Source: an uncultured Paraprevotella sp.
GTDB taxonomy: Bacteria > Bacteroidota > Bacteroidia > Bacteroidales > Bacteroidaceae
Direction of reading: 5' to 3'
DNA: 58,483 bases
Assembly (NCBI GenBank): GCA_944320765.1
Contig: CALUIS010000021.1
Span: 1 to 58,483, forward strand
Below, piece after piece: positions 42,352 through 52,962 of the stretch (position 1 is its first letter; every line of letters begins with the position of its first letter). The notes beneath the pieces were generated by a model, which saw only the letters and a program-made list of their open reading frames with translations, was not told the origin of the DNA and ran no database searches. The translations under genes and the position numbers were made by a program.

Positions 42352-43191
42352 TCACAAAAGTTTCAGCCCCTGGTCGGAAATTTCAATCATCCGCCTCTTA
42401 TACAAATCGCCGACGGCCTTTTTGAACACCTTCTTGCTGACCCCGAACACGGCATAAATCTCTTCCGCCGGGCTTTTGTCGCACAAAGCCGTACGGCCAC
42501 CATTGCGGTGCAAGTGTTCCAAAAGTGCCTCGGAAAAGTCCTCCACCGCCTCACGGCCTTGTTTTTGCAAGGTGATATCCAGTTTGCCATCCGGACGCAC
42601 CTGCTTGACATAGGCCGTCATACGGTCGCCCACATGCAGTTCGCGAAACAGCTCATTCCCATAGACCAGCCCGCCGAAACGGTTGTCCACAATGACCTTG
42701 AACCCCAAGTCCGTCCGCTGCCACACCAGAATCCTCACCTCATCCCCCTCGCTGTACGGCGGCATCTTGTCCGACAGGCAATGTTCCACCTTGGCCGTAG
42801 CTGCCAGGCGGGATGTCTCCCGGTCCACATACAGATAGACCACATAACTTTTTCCCTTTTCCATCCTCACCTTCTGCTCCCGGAAAGGCACGAACAAGTC
42901 CTTCATCAGTCCCCAGTCCAAGAAAGCCCCGTACTGGTTCACCCATGCCACTTTCAGACAAGCGAAATCCCCTACTTGCGCCAAAGGCCTCTGGGTAGTA
43001 GCCACCAGACGTTCCTCACTGTCCAGATAAAGGAATACCTCCAGTTCGTCACCCACTTCGCATCCTTCTGGAACATAACGCGCAGGCAGAAGAATCTCTC
43101 CTGCTTCCCTGCCATCCAGATAGACGCCGAAATCCACTTTCTTGACCACAATCAGACGGTTCATCCGTCCCAACCTTATCCTCTCGTCCAT
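42352..43191 (-). CDS. cvfB: CvfB-type S1 RNA-binding regulator
   Basis: A 279-residue protein with repeated S1-like OB domains (VDFGVYLDGREAGEILLP; AWVNQYGAFLDWGLMKDLFV; LGFKVIVDNRFGGLVYGNEL) and a C-terminal winged helix (about 215-275). This layout matches CvfB (conserved virulence factor B), an RNA-binding regulator in Staphylococcus; in Bacteroidetes the function is untested. ATG 43191 is taken as the start over a GTG at 43203. It is the last gene of the overlapping run antiporter-tcdA-lolD-cvfB, starting 14 nt after lolD. Confidence 0.85.
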   Translation of the reverse strand: MDERIRLGRMNRLIVVKKVDFGVYLDGREAGEILLPARYVPEGCEVGDELEVFLYLDSEERLVATTQRPLAQVGDFACLKVAWVNQYGAFLDWGLMKDLFVPFREQKVRMEKGKSYVVYLYVDRETSRLAATAKVEHCLSDKMPPYSEGDEVRILVWQRTDLGFKVIVDNRFGGLVYGNELFRELHVGDRMTAYVKQVRPDGKLDITLQKQGREAVEDFSEALLEHLHRNGGRTALCDKSPAEEIYAVFGVSKKVFKKAVGDLYKRRMIEISDQGLKLL

Positions 43192-43205
43192 TATATATAC
43201 CACTT

Positions 43206-43862
43206 TTATTCGTCCATAATCAATCCGTCCCTCATGTGGATGGTCCGGTCCGTCAGACCGGCCAAGCCGTCATCATGCGTCACAATCACAAAAGTCTGCC
43301 CCAGTTTGTCGCGCAAGTCGAAAAACAACTGGTGCAGCTCCGCCTTGTTCCTGGAATCCAGACTGCCGGAGGGCTCGTCGGCCAGCACCACGGACGGACG
43401 GTTCACCAACGCCCGGGCCACCGCCACCCGCTGCTTCTCCCCGCCCGACAATTCGTTAGGCTTATGAGCCACCCTGTCCGACAACCCCATGAACTCCAGC
43501 AGCTCCCGCGCCCTTGCCTGGGCTTCACGCATGGAGGCATGAGCGATGAAGGCAGGTATCATCACATTCTCCAAGGCGGTGAACTCGGGCAGCAGCTGAT
43601 GGAACTGGAACACGAACCCGACACGGCGGTTACGGAACTCCGACAGCTCCTTACGCCCCAGCCTCTCCACAGGAACCCCGTCAAAGACCACACTTCCGGA
43701 ATCCGGTTTGTCCAACGTTCCCATAATCTGCAACAAAGTGGTCTTTCCGGCCCCGCTCGGCCCCACGATGCTCACCACCTCCCCCCTCCGGATGTCGAGG
43801 TCTATCCCCTTAAGGACTTCCAGCGAGCCAAAGCTCTTCCTTATATTCCTGACTTCTATCAT
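43206..43862 (-). CDS. lolD: LolD-like ABC transporter ATPase
   Basis: A 218-residue ABC ATPase of the MacB/LolD group. It has Walker A (GPSGAGKTT), a Q-loop near [10 protein letters not shown], the signature [15 protein letters not shown], Walker B ([12 protein letters not shown]) and the switch His in IVTHD. It powers export of lipoproteins (Lol) or a related cell-envelope transporter. The membrane partner is not in this window. It sits 3 nt after tcdA. Confidence 0.88.
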   Translation of the reverse strand: MIEVRNIRKSFGSLEVLKGIDLDIRRGEVVSIVGPSGAGKTTLLQIMGTLDKPDSGSVVFDGVPVERLGRKELSEFRNRRVGFVFQFHQLLPEFTALENVMIPAFIAHASMREAQARARELLEFMGLSDRVAHKPNELSGGEKQRVAVARALVNRPSVVLADEPSGSLDSRNKAELHQLFFDLRDKLGQTFVIVTHDDGLAGLTDRTIHMRDGLIMDE

Positions 43863-43866
43863 AAAC

Positions 43867-44583
43867 TTACAATCTCTCTATCACATATTGGGCCAGATAA
43901 CAACCGAAAACCGCCGGCATGTAGCTGACCGTCCCTGTCGTGGTCTTCTTGTTCCGCTCGCCATCCACCCGGACGACCGCCGAGAGTTCCGCCTGTTGGG
44001 TGCAGAACACCACAGGCAACGGACGGCGCATACCTTCCCGTTTCAGCCGCGAACGCACGGCCTTGCTCAACCCGCAATGGTAAGTCTCCCACAAGTCCGC
44101 GAAACGCACCTGGGTGATGTCCGTCTTGGCCCCCGCCCCCATGCTGCTCACAATCCGGAGGCGACGGCGCATCGCCCCCATGATCAAGGCGCATTTCGGC
44201 GCAATGGTGTCGATGGCATCCACTATGAAATCGTAGTGTTCCCCGTCCAGCAGAGCCTCCACGTCCTGTTCCTCCAAATATTCGGGCCGCACGACCAACC
44301 GCAGATCCGGATTGATATCCTTGAAACGGCGCTCCAATACCCGCACTTTCTCCTCCCCCACCGTGGAATGCAAGGCACACAGCTGGCGGTTGATATTGCT
44401 GGGCTGCACCCGGTCGGCATCCAGCAAAGTCATCCGCCCCACGCCGGCCCGTACCAGCATTTCCGCCGCATAGGCACCCACGCCTCCCGTGCCGACCACC
44501 AGCACATGGGACTGGCGGAGACGCTCCATCCGCTCCGCGCCCAACAAAAGGGCAGTCCGCGACATCCATTCAGGACTTGTCAT
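43867..44583 (-). CDS. tcdA: tRNA threonylcarbamoyladenosine dehydratase
   Basis: A 238-residue E1/ThiF-like enzyme. The ATP-binding Rossmann motif is [17 protein letters not shown], followed by [19 protein letters not shown], the catalytic region [16 protein letters not shown], and [14 protein letters not shown]. It cyclises t6A to ct6A on tRNAs reading ANN codons. ATG 44583 is the start because it follows a ribosome site (GGAGAAGG) and overlaps the antiporter's last codons; the longer frame has only Arg-rich noise. It is followed 4 nt later by lolD. Confidence 0.92.
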   Translation of the reverse strand: MTSPEWMSRTALLLGAERMERLRQSHVLVVGTGGVGAYAAEMLVRAGVGRMTLLDADRVQPSNINRQLCALHSTVGEEKVRVLERRFKDINPDLRLVVRPEYLEEQDVEALLDGEHYDFIVDAIDTIAPKCALIMGAMRRRLRIVSSMGAGAKTDITQVRFADLWETYHCGLSKAVRSRLKREGMRRPLPVVFCTQQAELSAVVRVDGERNKKTTTGTVSYMPAVFGCYLAQYVIERL

Positions 44584-46726
44584 CCGCCTTCTCCTCCTTT
44601 CCGTTTCCACGCGGCAACCAGTTCTTATACCATTCTTTCGAAGCCTCGTAACGCGAAGCCGTGGTCAAAGGCTCGTTCACACTCACATCCTTGGCAGCCG
44701 CCTCGGCATACACATCGGGGAATATCAACATCAGCCCCGTATTCATATAATACTTTTTAATCTGACGGGGGATATGGTCGAATGAAGGACGGAACGAAAT
44801 GGAACCTTTGCGTGCCAATACCACCACCAGCATGTGGTCCGGCCTCACGTCACGCGAGATGCGCTTCAGCTCGTTCCCGCCATCCGTAGGCACGTATTCG
44901 GCACGGATGGATGCATGATAAGTCTCCAGATAACGCCGAAGAATACGGATGGTATCGGGATGTGCATGATAAATGATACGGCACCCCAGCCCCACGGCCA
45001 GACGGGCCACCCGCTCCACCCAGTGATAGAACCCCGCCTCGAACTGCGCTTTGGCCGGCACGGCCACATGGATGCGGCGGATAGTATTGACCGGCACGGT
45101 GCAGCGCACCATGGTAATCTGCCGGTTCAACCCGTTCAGGAGGCTGACCAGCACAGGACCGAAAAAAGACTCCGACGGGGAATTCTGCATGTGCAGCCCC
45201 ACCACGAGTTCCGAGTAATCGTTCTCTTTCATGCAATGGATGATGCCGTTGGCCAGGTTGGTCGCCAGCCGCACCCGTGTCTGCATCCTCACATTCGCTG
45301 CCGAAGCGATGCCCGAAGCCGTCTCAAGAAGCTTCATCCCCTTCTCCCGGGCCTTCTCGTCGTTGTCCAGCACCACGTTGATGGCACTCATCGGAGCTTC
45401 CGACTTGTCTTTCCGCATCATCAACGCCATATTGACCAAGTTGTCCACCGTGTCCGGATACGCCAGCGCAATCAAGGTGGACTCCTCGTCCACCGGACGG
45501 CTCTCATTGATATTCCCGTCCTGCAAGGCCAGCCGTCGCGCCGCCGCGTCCGTGATCAAGGAACTGACGATGCACGTGACCAGAATCAGCAATATCGTGC
45601 CGTTCAGGACATCCTCGTTCAGCAAACGCTCCCCGGAAGGCAAAATGATGTTATACCCCACCAGGACTGCCGCCAGCGTGGCCGCCGCCTGCGCGTTGCT
45701 CAGCCCGTACATGAGTTCCCTCTCCAAGGCCGACATCTTGAAGCATTTCTGCGTGACCCACGCCGCGATCCACTTGCCGGAAAGGGCCATCACGATCATC
45801 ACCACCGCCACCTTCAAGGCTTCGCCGGAACCGAACAGCACGCGCAAATCAATAATCATCCCCACCCCGATAAGGAAATACGGGATGAACAAAGCGTTGC
45901 CCACGAACTCCAGATGATGCATCAGAGGAGCAGTCCTGGGAATCAGACGGTTCAACACGATACCGGCCAGAAACGCGCCCAGAATGCCTTCCATGCCGAT
46001 AAGCTCCATCAGTCCCGCGCTCAGGAACACCATGCCCAGCACAAAGATGAACTGGATGACCGAGTCATTGTAACGGCGGAAAAACCAACGGGCCACACGG
46101 GGAAAAGAATAGCCGATGAACAAAGCCAACAAAACAAATTTCAACAACAAGATTGCCCCGAACCACCCGCCATGAGCCTCATCCCGGAACATGCCCGAAA
46201 TGAACGCCAGCACCAGCAAAGTCAGCGTGTCGGTCACTATGGTTCCCCCGACGGCGATGCTCACGCTACGGTTCCGCGCCACGCCATAACGGATGACGAT
46301 GGGATAAGCTATCAGCGTGTGGGAGGCATACATGCTGGCCAACAGCACGGAAGTGACCAGGCTGTACTTCAGCAAAAACAAGTTGGTGACCGTACCCATG
46401 GCCAACGGTATCACAAAAGCCGCCAACCCCAAAGTCAAAGCCTGCCAACGGATGCGTCTCATGTGCTGCATGTCCATCTCCAGACTGGCCAGAAACATGA
46501 TATAGTACAGGCCCACATTCCCGAAAAGCTCGAAACTGCTGTCGCGGTCCAGCACATGCAGGCCGTAGGGGCCAATCAGCACACCTGCCAGAATCATACC
46601 CACGATGTGAGGTATCTTCAGCTTTCCCATCACCAGCGGGGCAAAAAGGATGATGCTCAACACCAGAAAGAATATCCACGTAGGGTCTGTTACGGGAAAA
46701 TATGTAGACAAGTCGGGCATCTGCAT
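44570..46726 (-). CDS. CPA2-type cation/proton antiporter with USP-like tail
   Basis: A 718-residue membrane protein. The first ~420 residues are a Na+/H+ exchanger-type (Kef/CPA2) transporter with about 12 helices (PHIVGMILAGVLIGPYGLHV, GILGAFLAGIVLNRLIP, LFIPYFLIGVGMIID). The soluble C-terminal part (about 450-700) resembles universal-stress-protein domains rather than the TrkA-N/KTN domain of true KefB. It likely exchanges Na+ or K+ for H+. The start at 46726 (MQMPDLSTYFP) is chosen; the longer frame to 46825 crosses the divergent promoter region. Its 3' end overlaps tcdA by 14 nt. Confidence 0.85.
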   Translation of the reverse strand: MQMPDLSTYFPVTDPTWIFFLVLSIILFAPLVMGKLKIPHIVGMILAGVLIGPYGLHVLDRDSSFELFGNVGLYYIMFLASLEMDMQHMRRIRWQALTLGLAAFVIPLAMGTVTNLFLLKYSLVTSVLLASMYASHTLIAYPIVIRYGVARNRSVSIAVGGTIVTDTLTLLVLAFISGMFRDEAHGGWFGAILLLKFVLLALFIGYSFPRVARWFFRRYNDSVIQFIFVLGMVFLSAGLMELIGMEGILGAFLAGIVLNRLIPRTAPLMHHLEFVGNALFIPYFLIGVGMIIDLRVLFGSGEALKVAVVMIVMALSGKWIAAWVTQKCFKMSALERELMYGLSNAQAAATLAAVLVGYNIILPSGERLLNEDVLNGTILLILVTCIVSSLITDAAARRLALQDGNINESRPVDEESTLIALAYPDTVDNLVNMALMMRKDKSEAPMSAINVVLDNDEKAREKGMKLLETASGIASAANVRMQTRVRLATNLANGIIHCMKENDYSELVVGLHMQNSPSESFFGPVLVSLLNGLNRQITMVRCTVPVNTIRRIHVAVPAKAQFEAGFYHWVERVARLAVGLGCRIIYHAHPDTIRILRRYLETYHASIRAEYVPTDGGNELKRISRDVRPDHMLVVVLARKGSISFRPSFDHIPRQIKKYYMNTGLMLIFPDVYAEAAAKDVSVNEPLTTASRYEASKEWYKNWLPRGNGKEEKADDKS

Positions 46727-46801
46727 GGGAAAGTATATTAATTTAGTATGCAAAGTAACGAAAAAGTTTCCGTTTTGTGTCCAAAATCGTAATAAAATAT
46801 C

Positions 46802-46809
46802 TATTTTTG
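46802..46809 (+). promoter_or_regulatory. -7 promoter element of asd
   Basis: TATTTTTG, 38 nt before the asd ATG. A TTTG at 46774-46777 is a few nt further than the ideal -33 distance. Confidence 0.5.
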
Positions 46810-46847
46810 CAGCCAGAATCATCACAACTTCTTAAAAACAGCACAAA

Positions 46848-47858
46848 ATGAAAGTAGCAATCGTAGGTGCGAGCGGCGCGGTAGGCCAGGAATTCCTCCG
46901 CGTACTCGACGAAAGGAACTTCCCGTTGGACGAGCTGGTCTTGTTCGGTTCAACCCGCAGCGCAGGGACCCGGTACAAATTCCGTGACAAGGAAATCGAA
47001 GTGAAGCTTCTCCAGCACAACGATGACTTCAAGGACATCGACATAGCTTTCACATCGGCCGGTGCCGGCACCTCCAAGGAGTTTGCCGAAGACATCACAC
47101 GGTATGGCGCCGTCATGATAGACAACTCCAGTGCCTTCCGCATGGACCAGGACGTGCCTCTGGTGGTACCCGAATGCAATGCGGCCGACGCCCTGGACCG
47201 CCCGCGCGGCATCATCGCCAACCCGAACTGCACCACCATCATGATGGTGACCGCCCTGCAACCCATAGAGAACCTGAGCCACATCAAACGCATCCATGTG
47301 GCCAGCTACCAGGCCGCCAGCGGGGCCGGGGCCGCCGCCATGGCCGAACTGGAACAGCAATACCGTGAAATCATCGAGGGCAAGCCCGTCACCGTGAAAA
47401 AGTTCGCATACCAGCTGGCTTACAATGTCATCCCACAGATTGACGTGTTCCAAGACAACGGATATACCAAGGAAGAGATGAAGATGTTCAACGAGACACG
47501 GAAAATCATGCACAGCGACGTGCAATGTTCCGCCATGTGTGTCCGTGTCCCCGCCTTGCGTTCCCACTCCGAAGCCATCTGGATCGAGACCGAACGCCCG
47601 CTGACCGTGGAGGAAGTGCGGGATGCCATCGCACACGGCGAAGGCGTGCAGCTCATGGACGAGCCTGCCACCCAGACCTACCCCATGCCCCTCTTCCTGG
47701 CAGGAAAGGACGACGTATATGTGGGCCGCATCCGCAAGGACCTGGCCAACGAGAACGGCATCACGCTGTGGCTGGTAGGCGACCAAATCAAGAAGGGTGC
47801 CGCGCTGAACGCCGTGCAGATTGCCGAATACCTGATAAAAACGGGCAACGTCAAGTAA
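46848..47858 (+). CDS. asd: Aspartate-semialdehyde dehydrogenase
   Basis: A 336-residue NADPH enzyme that turns aspartyl phosphate into the semialdehyde for lysine, threonine, methionine and diaminopimelate. It has [18 protein letters not shown] (NADP site), the catalytic Cys128 in [26 protein letters not shown] and the substrate residues in [15 protein letters not shown] (His active-site region). It is monocistronic, followed by a strong two-way terminator. Confidence 0.97.
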   Translation: MKVAIVGASGAVGQEFLRVLDERNFPLDELVLFGSTRSAGTRYKFRDKEIEVKLLQHNDDFKDIDIAFTSAGAGTSKEFAEDITRYGAVMIDNSSAFRMDQDVPLVVPECNAADALDRPRGIIANPNCTTIMMVTALQPIENLSHIKRIHVASYQAASGAGAAAMAELEQQYREIIEGKPVTVKKFAYQLAYNVIPQIDVFQDNGYTKEEMKMFNETRKIMHSDVQCSAMCVRVPALRSHSEAIWIETERPLTVEEVRDAIAHGEGVQLMDEPATQTYPMPLFLAGKDDVYVGRIRKDLANENGITLWLVGDQIKKGAALNAVQIAEYLIKTGNVK

Positions 47859-47880
47859 CCCGTCCCAAAGACAAAATTAC

Positions 47881-47934
47881 AGGAAAAAGACAGGCCGGTG
47901 TCCGCTTCGATGGACACCGGCCTGTCTTTTTCCT
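47881..47934. terminator. Bidirectional terminator between asd and FKBP gene
   Basis: A perfect 23-bp stem (47881-47903 with 47912-47934, 8-nt loop) with A-runs on the left and T-runs on the right arm. It gives a U-tract on either strand and so ends both converging transcripts. Confidence 0.9.
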
Positions 47935-47947
47935 GCATTCCGCCTAT

Positions 47948-48610
47948 CTATTCCCACTCCGGCACCATTTGCCCGATGTCATAGAAATCCACCAGATTGA
48001 CATAAAAAGTCAGGGTGGAATAAGAACGGATCATCCCTGAAGCCTGACTCCCATAAGCCAGTTCCGAAGGGATATACACCCACCAGACATCCCCCTCATG
48101 CATGTACTGCAAAGCCGTGGCGAAACCCGCCACGGTGGTAGAGACCCCCATCTTGGCCGGCACGGCAATCTGGCTGTCCAGCTCGCCGATGAAAGACTGG
48201 GAGAAAACGGTCCGTTCTTCACGCCACTCGCCGTTCACGAGGTTCTGCGTCGGCATCAGGTATCCGCGATAATTCACCCGTACGGTGTCCGACCATGCCG
48301 GGCTTTCCGTACCGCCCCCCCGTTGCTCGATATACACGCAAATGGAATCGGTCAACGCACCGCCCACGTTCTGTGCCTTGGTGGTCGACTTGAACATCCG
48401 CCAATTGCAATGCGCCTCCCATTGGCCGCCATGCTCCTGCTTGGCTTTCGCGATGGAATCACGGGCTTCCGCCGCTATTTGCGCGAAATATTCCGCATTG
48501 CGGGCCGGCCAGTTCGCATACGCGTCATAGGTGTCGTCTTCTTCCTTGCAGGACACAAACACCCCCAAAGCCCACACGGCGATGGCCAAAAAGAAAAAGG
48601 GCTTTCTCAT
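47948..48610 (-). CDS. FKBP-type peptidyl-prolyl isomerase lipoprotein
   Basis: A 220-residue lipoprotein: signal ending GVFVSC with a lipidated Cys21. Residues about 90-215 form an FKBP domain (VRVNYRGYLM, TVFSQSFIGELDSQIAVPAK, GFATALQYMHEGDVWWVYIP, LAYGSQASGMI, LTFYVNLVDF). It would help fold proline-containing proteins in the periplasm or at the outer membrane. Some aromatic pocket residues differ from classical FKBPs, so activity is inferred. It overlaps the glyS stop by 4 nt (ATGA). Confidence 0.88.
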   Translation of the reverse strand: MRKPFFFLAIAVWALGVFVSCKEEDDTYDAYANWPARNAEYFAQIAAEARDSIAKAKQEHGGQWEAHCNWRMFKSTTKAQNVGGALTDSICVYIEQRGGGTESPAWSDTVRVNYRGYLMPTQNLVNGEWREERTVFSQSFIGELDSQIAVPAKMGVSTTVAGFATALQYMHEGDVWWVYIPSELAYGSQASGMIRSYSTLTFYVNLVDFYDIGQMVPEWE

Positions 48611-50148
48611 ATAAGTTTCTTCAGCAAGGACGTGATGCTCACGCGCTCTTCGATGATGCCTTGCAGGTCGGCGATGTTCACCCGCCTCTGCTCCATCGTG
48701 TCACGGTTACGCAACGTCACGGTATTGTCCTTCAACGTATCATAATCCACCGTCACGCAATAAGGCGTACCGACGGCATCCTGGCGGCGGTAACGCTTCC
48801 CGATGGAATCCTTCTCGTCATACTTGCAGTTGAAATGGAAACGCAGGCTGTTGATAATCTCATGGGCCTTTTCCGGCAGACCGTCTTTCTTCACCAACGG
48901 CATGACCGCCAACTTCACCGGTGCCAACGCCTCGGGCAGCTTCAATACCACACGCGTCTCCCCGTTCTCCAACGTCTCCTCCTGATAGCTGTGGCACATG
49001 ATGGACAAGAACATACGGTCCACTCCGATGGAAGTCTCGATGACATACGGCGTATAGCTCTCGTTGGTCTCCGGGTCGAAATACTCAATCTTCTTGCCGG
49101 AATACTTCGCATGTTGGGACAGGTCGAAGTTCGTCCGGCTGTGGATGCCTTCCACTTCCTTGAACCCGAAAGGCATGTGGAACTCGATGTCGCTCGCCGC
49201 ATTCGCGTAATGCGCCAGCTTCTCATGATCGTGGAAGCGGTAGTTCTCCGCACCGAACCCCAAGGCCTGATGCCAGGCCATGCGGGTCTTCTTCCACGTG
49301 TCAAACCATTGGAGTTCCGTTCCCGGCTTTACAAAGAACTGCATCTCCATCTGCTCGAACTCGCGCATCCGGAAGATGAACTGCCGGGCCACGATCTCGT
49401 TCCGGAACGCCTTCCCGATCTGTGCGATACCGAAAGGCAGCTTCATGCGGCCGGTTTTCTGCACATTCAGATAATTCACGAAAATACCTTGGGCGGTCTC
49501 CGGACGCAGATAGATTGTGGAAGTGCCATCGGCAGTGGAACCGACTTCCGTCTTGAACATCAGATTGAACTGGCGCACATCCGTCCAGTTGTGCGTCCCG
49601 CTGATGGGACATACAATGCCTTCGTCCAGGATAATCTGCTTCAGCTCCGCCAAGTCGTTGGCGTTCATCGCATCGCTGTAACGCTGATGCAGGGCGTCGC
49701 GCTTCTGCTGGTGTTCCATCACCCGCGGATTGGTCTCACGGAACTTCGCTTCGTCAAAACTGTCCCCGAACTTCTTGGCGGCCTTGGCCACTTCCTTGTT
49801 TATCTTTTCATCATATTTGGCAATCTGGTCCTCAATCAACACGTCCGCGCGGTAACGCTTCTTGCTGTCACGGTTGTCAATCAAAGGGTCATTGAACGCA
49901 TCCACATGTCCGCTGGCCTTCCATGTGGTGGGATGCATGAAGATGGCCGCGTCAATCCCCACGATATTCTCATGGAGCAGCACCATGCTCTGCCACCAAT
50001 ATTGCTTGATGTTGTTTTTCAACTCCACGCCGTTCTGCCCGTAATCGTATACGGCGCCCAAACCATCATAGATTTCACTTGAGGGGAAGACAAAACCGTA
50101 TTCCTTACAATGTGAAACTATTTTCTTGAATACATCTTCTTGAGCCAT
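48607..50148 (-). CDS. glyS: Glycyl-tRNA synthetase
   Basis: A 513-residue class II synthetase of the dimeric (alpha2) type that charges tRNA-Gly. Features are CKEYGFVFPSSEIYDGLGAV at the N-terminus, motif 2-like region FRNEIVARQFIFRMREFEQM, and motif 3-like ETSIGVDRMFLSIM, then a C-terminal anticodon-binding domain (APVKLAVMPLVKKDGL). It is the first gene of a two-gene unit with the FKBP lipoprotein and has a promoter at 50181-50188. Confidence 0.97.
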   Translation of the reverse strand: MAQEDVFKKIVSHCKEYGFVFPSSEIYDGLGAVYDYGQNGVELKNNIKQYWWQSMVLLHENIVGIDAAIFMHPTTWKASGHVDAFNDPLIDNRDSKKRYRADVLIEDQIAKYDEKINKEVAKAAKKFGDSFDEAKFRETNPRVMEHQQKRDALHQRYSDAMNANDLAELKQIILDEGIVCPISGTHNWTDVRQFNLMFKTEVGSTADGTSTIYLRPETAQGIFVNYLNVQKTGRMKLPFGIAQIGKAFRNEIVARQFIFRMREFEQMEMQFFVKPGTELQWFDTWKKTRMAWHQALGFGAENYRFHDHEKLAHYANAASDIEFHMPFGFKEVEGIHSRTNFDLSQHAKYSGKKIEYFDPETNESYTPYVIETSIGVDRMFLSIMCHSYQEETLENGETRVVLKLPEALAPVKLAVMPLVKKDGLPEKAHEIINSLRFHFNCKYDEKDSIGKRYRRQDAVGTPYCVTVDYDTLKDNTVTLRNRDTMEQRRVNIADLQGIIEERVSITSLLKKLI

Positions 50149-50180
50149 ACTCTATTCGCAAAATATTGATAAAACTTTCG

Positions 50181-50188
50181 CAAAAGTA
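50181..50188 (-). promoter_or_regulatory. -7 promoter element of glyS
   Basis: The minus strand reads TACTTTTG (TAnnTTTG), 32 nt before the glyS ATG. It lies back to back with the parC promoter. Confidence 0.55.
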
Positions 50189-50211
50189 CGCCTTTTTTTT
50201 CATTAAAATGC

Positions 50212-50219
50212 TATTTTTG
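50212..50219 (+). promoter_or_regulatory. -7 promoter element of parC-like gene
   Basis: TATTTTTG, 18 nt before the ATG at 50238. It is divergent from the glyS promoter. Confidence 0.55.
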
Positions 50220-50237
50220 CGTTAAAATAGATATAAT

Positions 50238-52961
50238 ATGAGCGAAGACAAAGACGACTTGGCCGGACAAGCCCCGGCGGAGATGACGGGAGAGGAAAAC
50301 GTTTCCCATTCCGACTATCGGCCGGACACGGAAACGGGAGACAGCATCACACACCATTTGGGCGGAATGTACCAGACGTGGTTCCTGGATTATGCCTCCT
50401 ACGTGATACTCGAACGGGCCGTCCCCCATATCAACGATGGCCTAAAACCGGTGCAACGCCGCATCCTGCATTCCATGAAACGCATGGACGACGGACGCTA
50501 CAACAAGGTGGCCAACATCGTGGGGCACACCATGCAGTTCCATCCTCATGGAGACGCCTCCATCGGCGACGCCCTGGTGCAACTGGGCCAGAAGGAACTG
50601 CTCATCGACTGCCAAGGCAACTGGGGCAACATCCTCACCGGCGATTCGGCCGCCGCCCCCCGGTATATCGAAGCCCGTCTTTCCAAATTCGCCCTCGACG
50701 TGGTGTTCAACCCGAAGACCACGGAATGGAAACTGTCCTACGACGGCCGCAACAAAGAACCGGTCACGCTCCCGGTCAAATATCCGCTTTTGCTGGCACA
50801 AGGCGTGGAAGGCATTGCGGTAGGGCTATCTTCCAAAATCCTCCCGCACAATTTCGGCGAACTGTGCGACGCCGCCGTCAGCTACCTGCACGACGAGCCG
50901 TTCCAGCTCTACCCTGACTTCCTTACGGGCGGCAGCATCGATGTCAGCCGCTACAACGACGGGCAAAGGGGCGGCGTGGTCAAGGTCCGGGCCAAAATCA
51001 CCAAAGTGGACAACAAGACGCTGGCCATCCGCGAGATTCCTTACGGCAAGACCACGACCACACTGATTGACTCCATCCTGAAAGCGGTGGAGAAAGGCAA
51101 AATCAAGGTCCGCAAAGTGGAAGACAACACTGCAGCCGAAGTGGAGATCCTGATCCATCTGGCCCCCGGCGTAAGCTCGGACAAGACCCTCGACGCCTTA
51201 TATGCCTTTACCGACTGCGAGGTAAGCATCTCGCCCAATTGTTGCGTCATTGACAACCGGAAGCCTTGCTTCCTCACGGTCAGCGAGGTGCTGAAACGCT
51301 CGGTGGACAACACCCTCGGACTGCTCCGCCAGGAACTGCTCATCCGGAAAGGCGAGCTGCAGGAAAGCCTGCACTTCGCCTCGCTCGAGAAAATCTTCAT
51401 CGAAGAACGCATCTACAAAGACCGACAGTTTGAACAAGCATCCGACATGGAAGCCGCTTGTGCGCACATCGACGAACGGCTCACCCCCTACTATCCGAAA
51501 ATGATACGCGAGGTGACCCGCGATGACATCCTGAAGCTGATGGACATCAAGATGGCCCGCATCCTGAAGTTCAACAAAGACAAGGCGGACGAAGCCATCG
51601 CACGGATGAAGGATGAAATCGCACGCATCGACCACGACCTGGGACACATGGTGGACGTGACCAGCAACTGGTTCCGGATGCTCAAGGCCAAATATGGCGA
51701 CGAGCATCCGCGCCGCACCGAACTGCGCAACTTCGACACCATTGTAGCCACCAAAGTGGTGGAAGCCAACGAAAAGCTGTACATCAACCGCGAGGAAGGC
51801 TTCATCGGCACCTCCCTCAAGAAAGACGAGTTCGTGGCCAACTGCTCGGACATCGATGATGCCATACTGTTCTACCGCGACGGGACATATAAAGTGATAC
51901 GCATCAGCGAAAAGACGTTCGTCGGCGAAACGGAAAAGAGCAAGGCCGAAAAGAAAAAGGCCGAACTCATCCACGTGGCCGTCTTCAAGCGCAACGACAA
52001 GCGGACGATTTACAATGTGGTGTACCGGGACGGGAAAAACGGCTTCTACCATATCAAACGTTTCAACGTGACATCCATCACCCGCGACCGGGAATACGAC
52101 CTCACCCAAGGGAAACCGCAGTCCAAAGTGGTCTACTTCACCGCCAATCCGAACGGCGAGGCGGAAGTCATCAAAATCACCTTCAAGCCTGCGCTGAAAC
52201 TCAAAAAGATATTCGCGGAAAAGGATTTCAGCACCGTATCCATCAAAGGCCGGCAAAGCATGGGCAACATCCTGAGCAAAAACGAAATCCTGCGCATCGG
52301 CCTGAAATCCCACGGAGGCTCCACGCTCGGAGGCCGGAAAGTATGGTTCGACCATGACGTCAACCGCCTCAACTATGACGAGCGAGGGGAATATCTGGGA
52401 GAGTTCCAAAGCGAAGACCTCATCCTGGTAATCTTGAAAAGCGGAGAGTTCTACACGACGAGCTTCGATGTGAACAACCACTATGAGCAAGACATACTCC
52501 GCGTGGAGAAGTTCTCGCCGGACAAGGTATGGTGCGCGGTGCTTTATGACGCGGACCAGCAGGATTACCCGTACGTCAAGCGCTTCACCTTCGAGACTTG
52601 CGCCAAGCCCCAAAGTTTTATCGGCGAAAACAAAGACAGCCGCTTCGTCCTCCTGACCGACGAAGCGTACCCCCGCCTGCAAGTCCGGTTCGGAGGACAC
52701 GACAGCTTCCGCGAACCGCTGGAGATTGACGCGGAAAGCTTCATCGGTGTGAAAAGTTTCAAGGCGAAAGGGAAACGGCTCACCACCTATGCCACGGAAA
52801 GCATTACGGAACTGGAGCCTTTGCGCTATCCCGAACCGGAAGCAGCCGGTCCCGCCGCCGAAGAGACCGACACGCCCGATACGGGAAAAGACACTACGCC
52901 CTATCCCGCCCACACGACGGACGAGGAGACCGGACAGATGAGACTGTTTGAAGACGAATAG
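50238..52961 (+). CDS. parC: Topoisomerase IV subunit A
   Basis: A 907-residue type IIA topoisomerase subunit. It has HINDGLKPVQRRILHSMKRM, HPHGDASIGDALVQL (quinolone-resistance-determining region) and the catalytic Tyr143 in APRYIEARL. The C-terminal region forms a beta-pinwheel but I do not see a GyrA box, so ParC rather than GyrA is the better call. It decatenates daughter chromosomes with ParE. The acidic, Pro/Thr-rich C-terminus (about 855-907) is a Bacteroidetes-type tail. The DUF3316 gene starts 1 nt after its stop. Confidence 0.9.
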   Translation: MSEDKDDLAGQAPAEMTGEENVSHSDYRPDTETGDSITHHLGGMYQTWFLDYASYVILERAVPHINDGLKPVQRRILHSMKRMDDGRYNKVANIVGHTMQFHPHGDASIGDALVQLGQKELLIDCQGNWGNILTGDSAAAPRYIEARLSKFALDVVFNPKTTEWKLSYDGRNKEPVTLPVKYPLLLAQGVEGIAVGLSSKILPHNFGELCDAAVSYLHDEPFQLYPDFLTGGSIDVSRYNDGQRGGVVKVRAKITKVDNKTLAIREIPYGKTTTTLIDSILKAVEKGKIKVRKVEDNTAAEVEILIHLAPGVSSDKTLDALYAFTDCEVSISPNCCVIDNRKPCFLTVSEVLKRSVDNTLGLLRQELLIRKGELQESLHFASLEKIFIEERIYKDRQFEQASDMEAACAHIDERLTPYYPKMIREVTRDDILKLMDIKMARILKFNKDKADEAIARMKDEIARIDHDLGHMVDVTSNWFRMLKAKYGDEHPRRTELRNFDTIVATKVVEANEKLYINREEGFIGTSLKKDEFVANCSDIDDAILFYRDGTYKVIRISEKTFVGETEKSKAEKKKAELIHVAVFKRNDKRTIYNVVYRDGKNGFYHIKRFNVTSITRDREYDLTQGKPQSKVVYFTANPNGEAEVIKITFKPALKLKKIFAEKDFSTVSIKGRQSMGNILSKNEILRIGLKSHGGSTLGGRKVWFDHDVNRLNYDERGEYLGEFQSEDLILVILKSGEFYTTSFDVNNHYEQDILRVEKFSPDKVWCAVLYDADQQDYPYVKRFTFETCAKPQSFIGENKDSRFVLLTDEAYPRLQVRFGGHDSFREPLEIDAESFIGVKSFKAKGKRLTTYATESITELEPLRYPEPEAAGPAAEETDTPDTGKDTTPYPAHTTDEETGQMRLFEDE

Positions 52962-52962
52962 C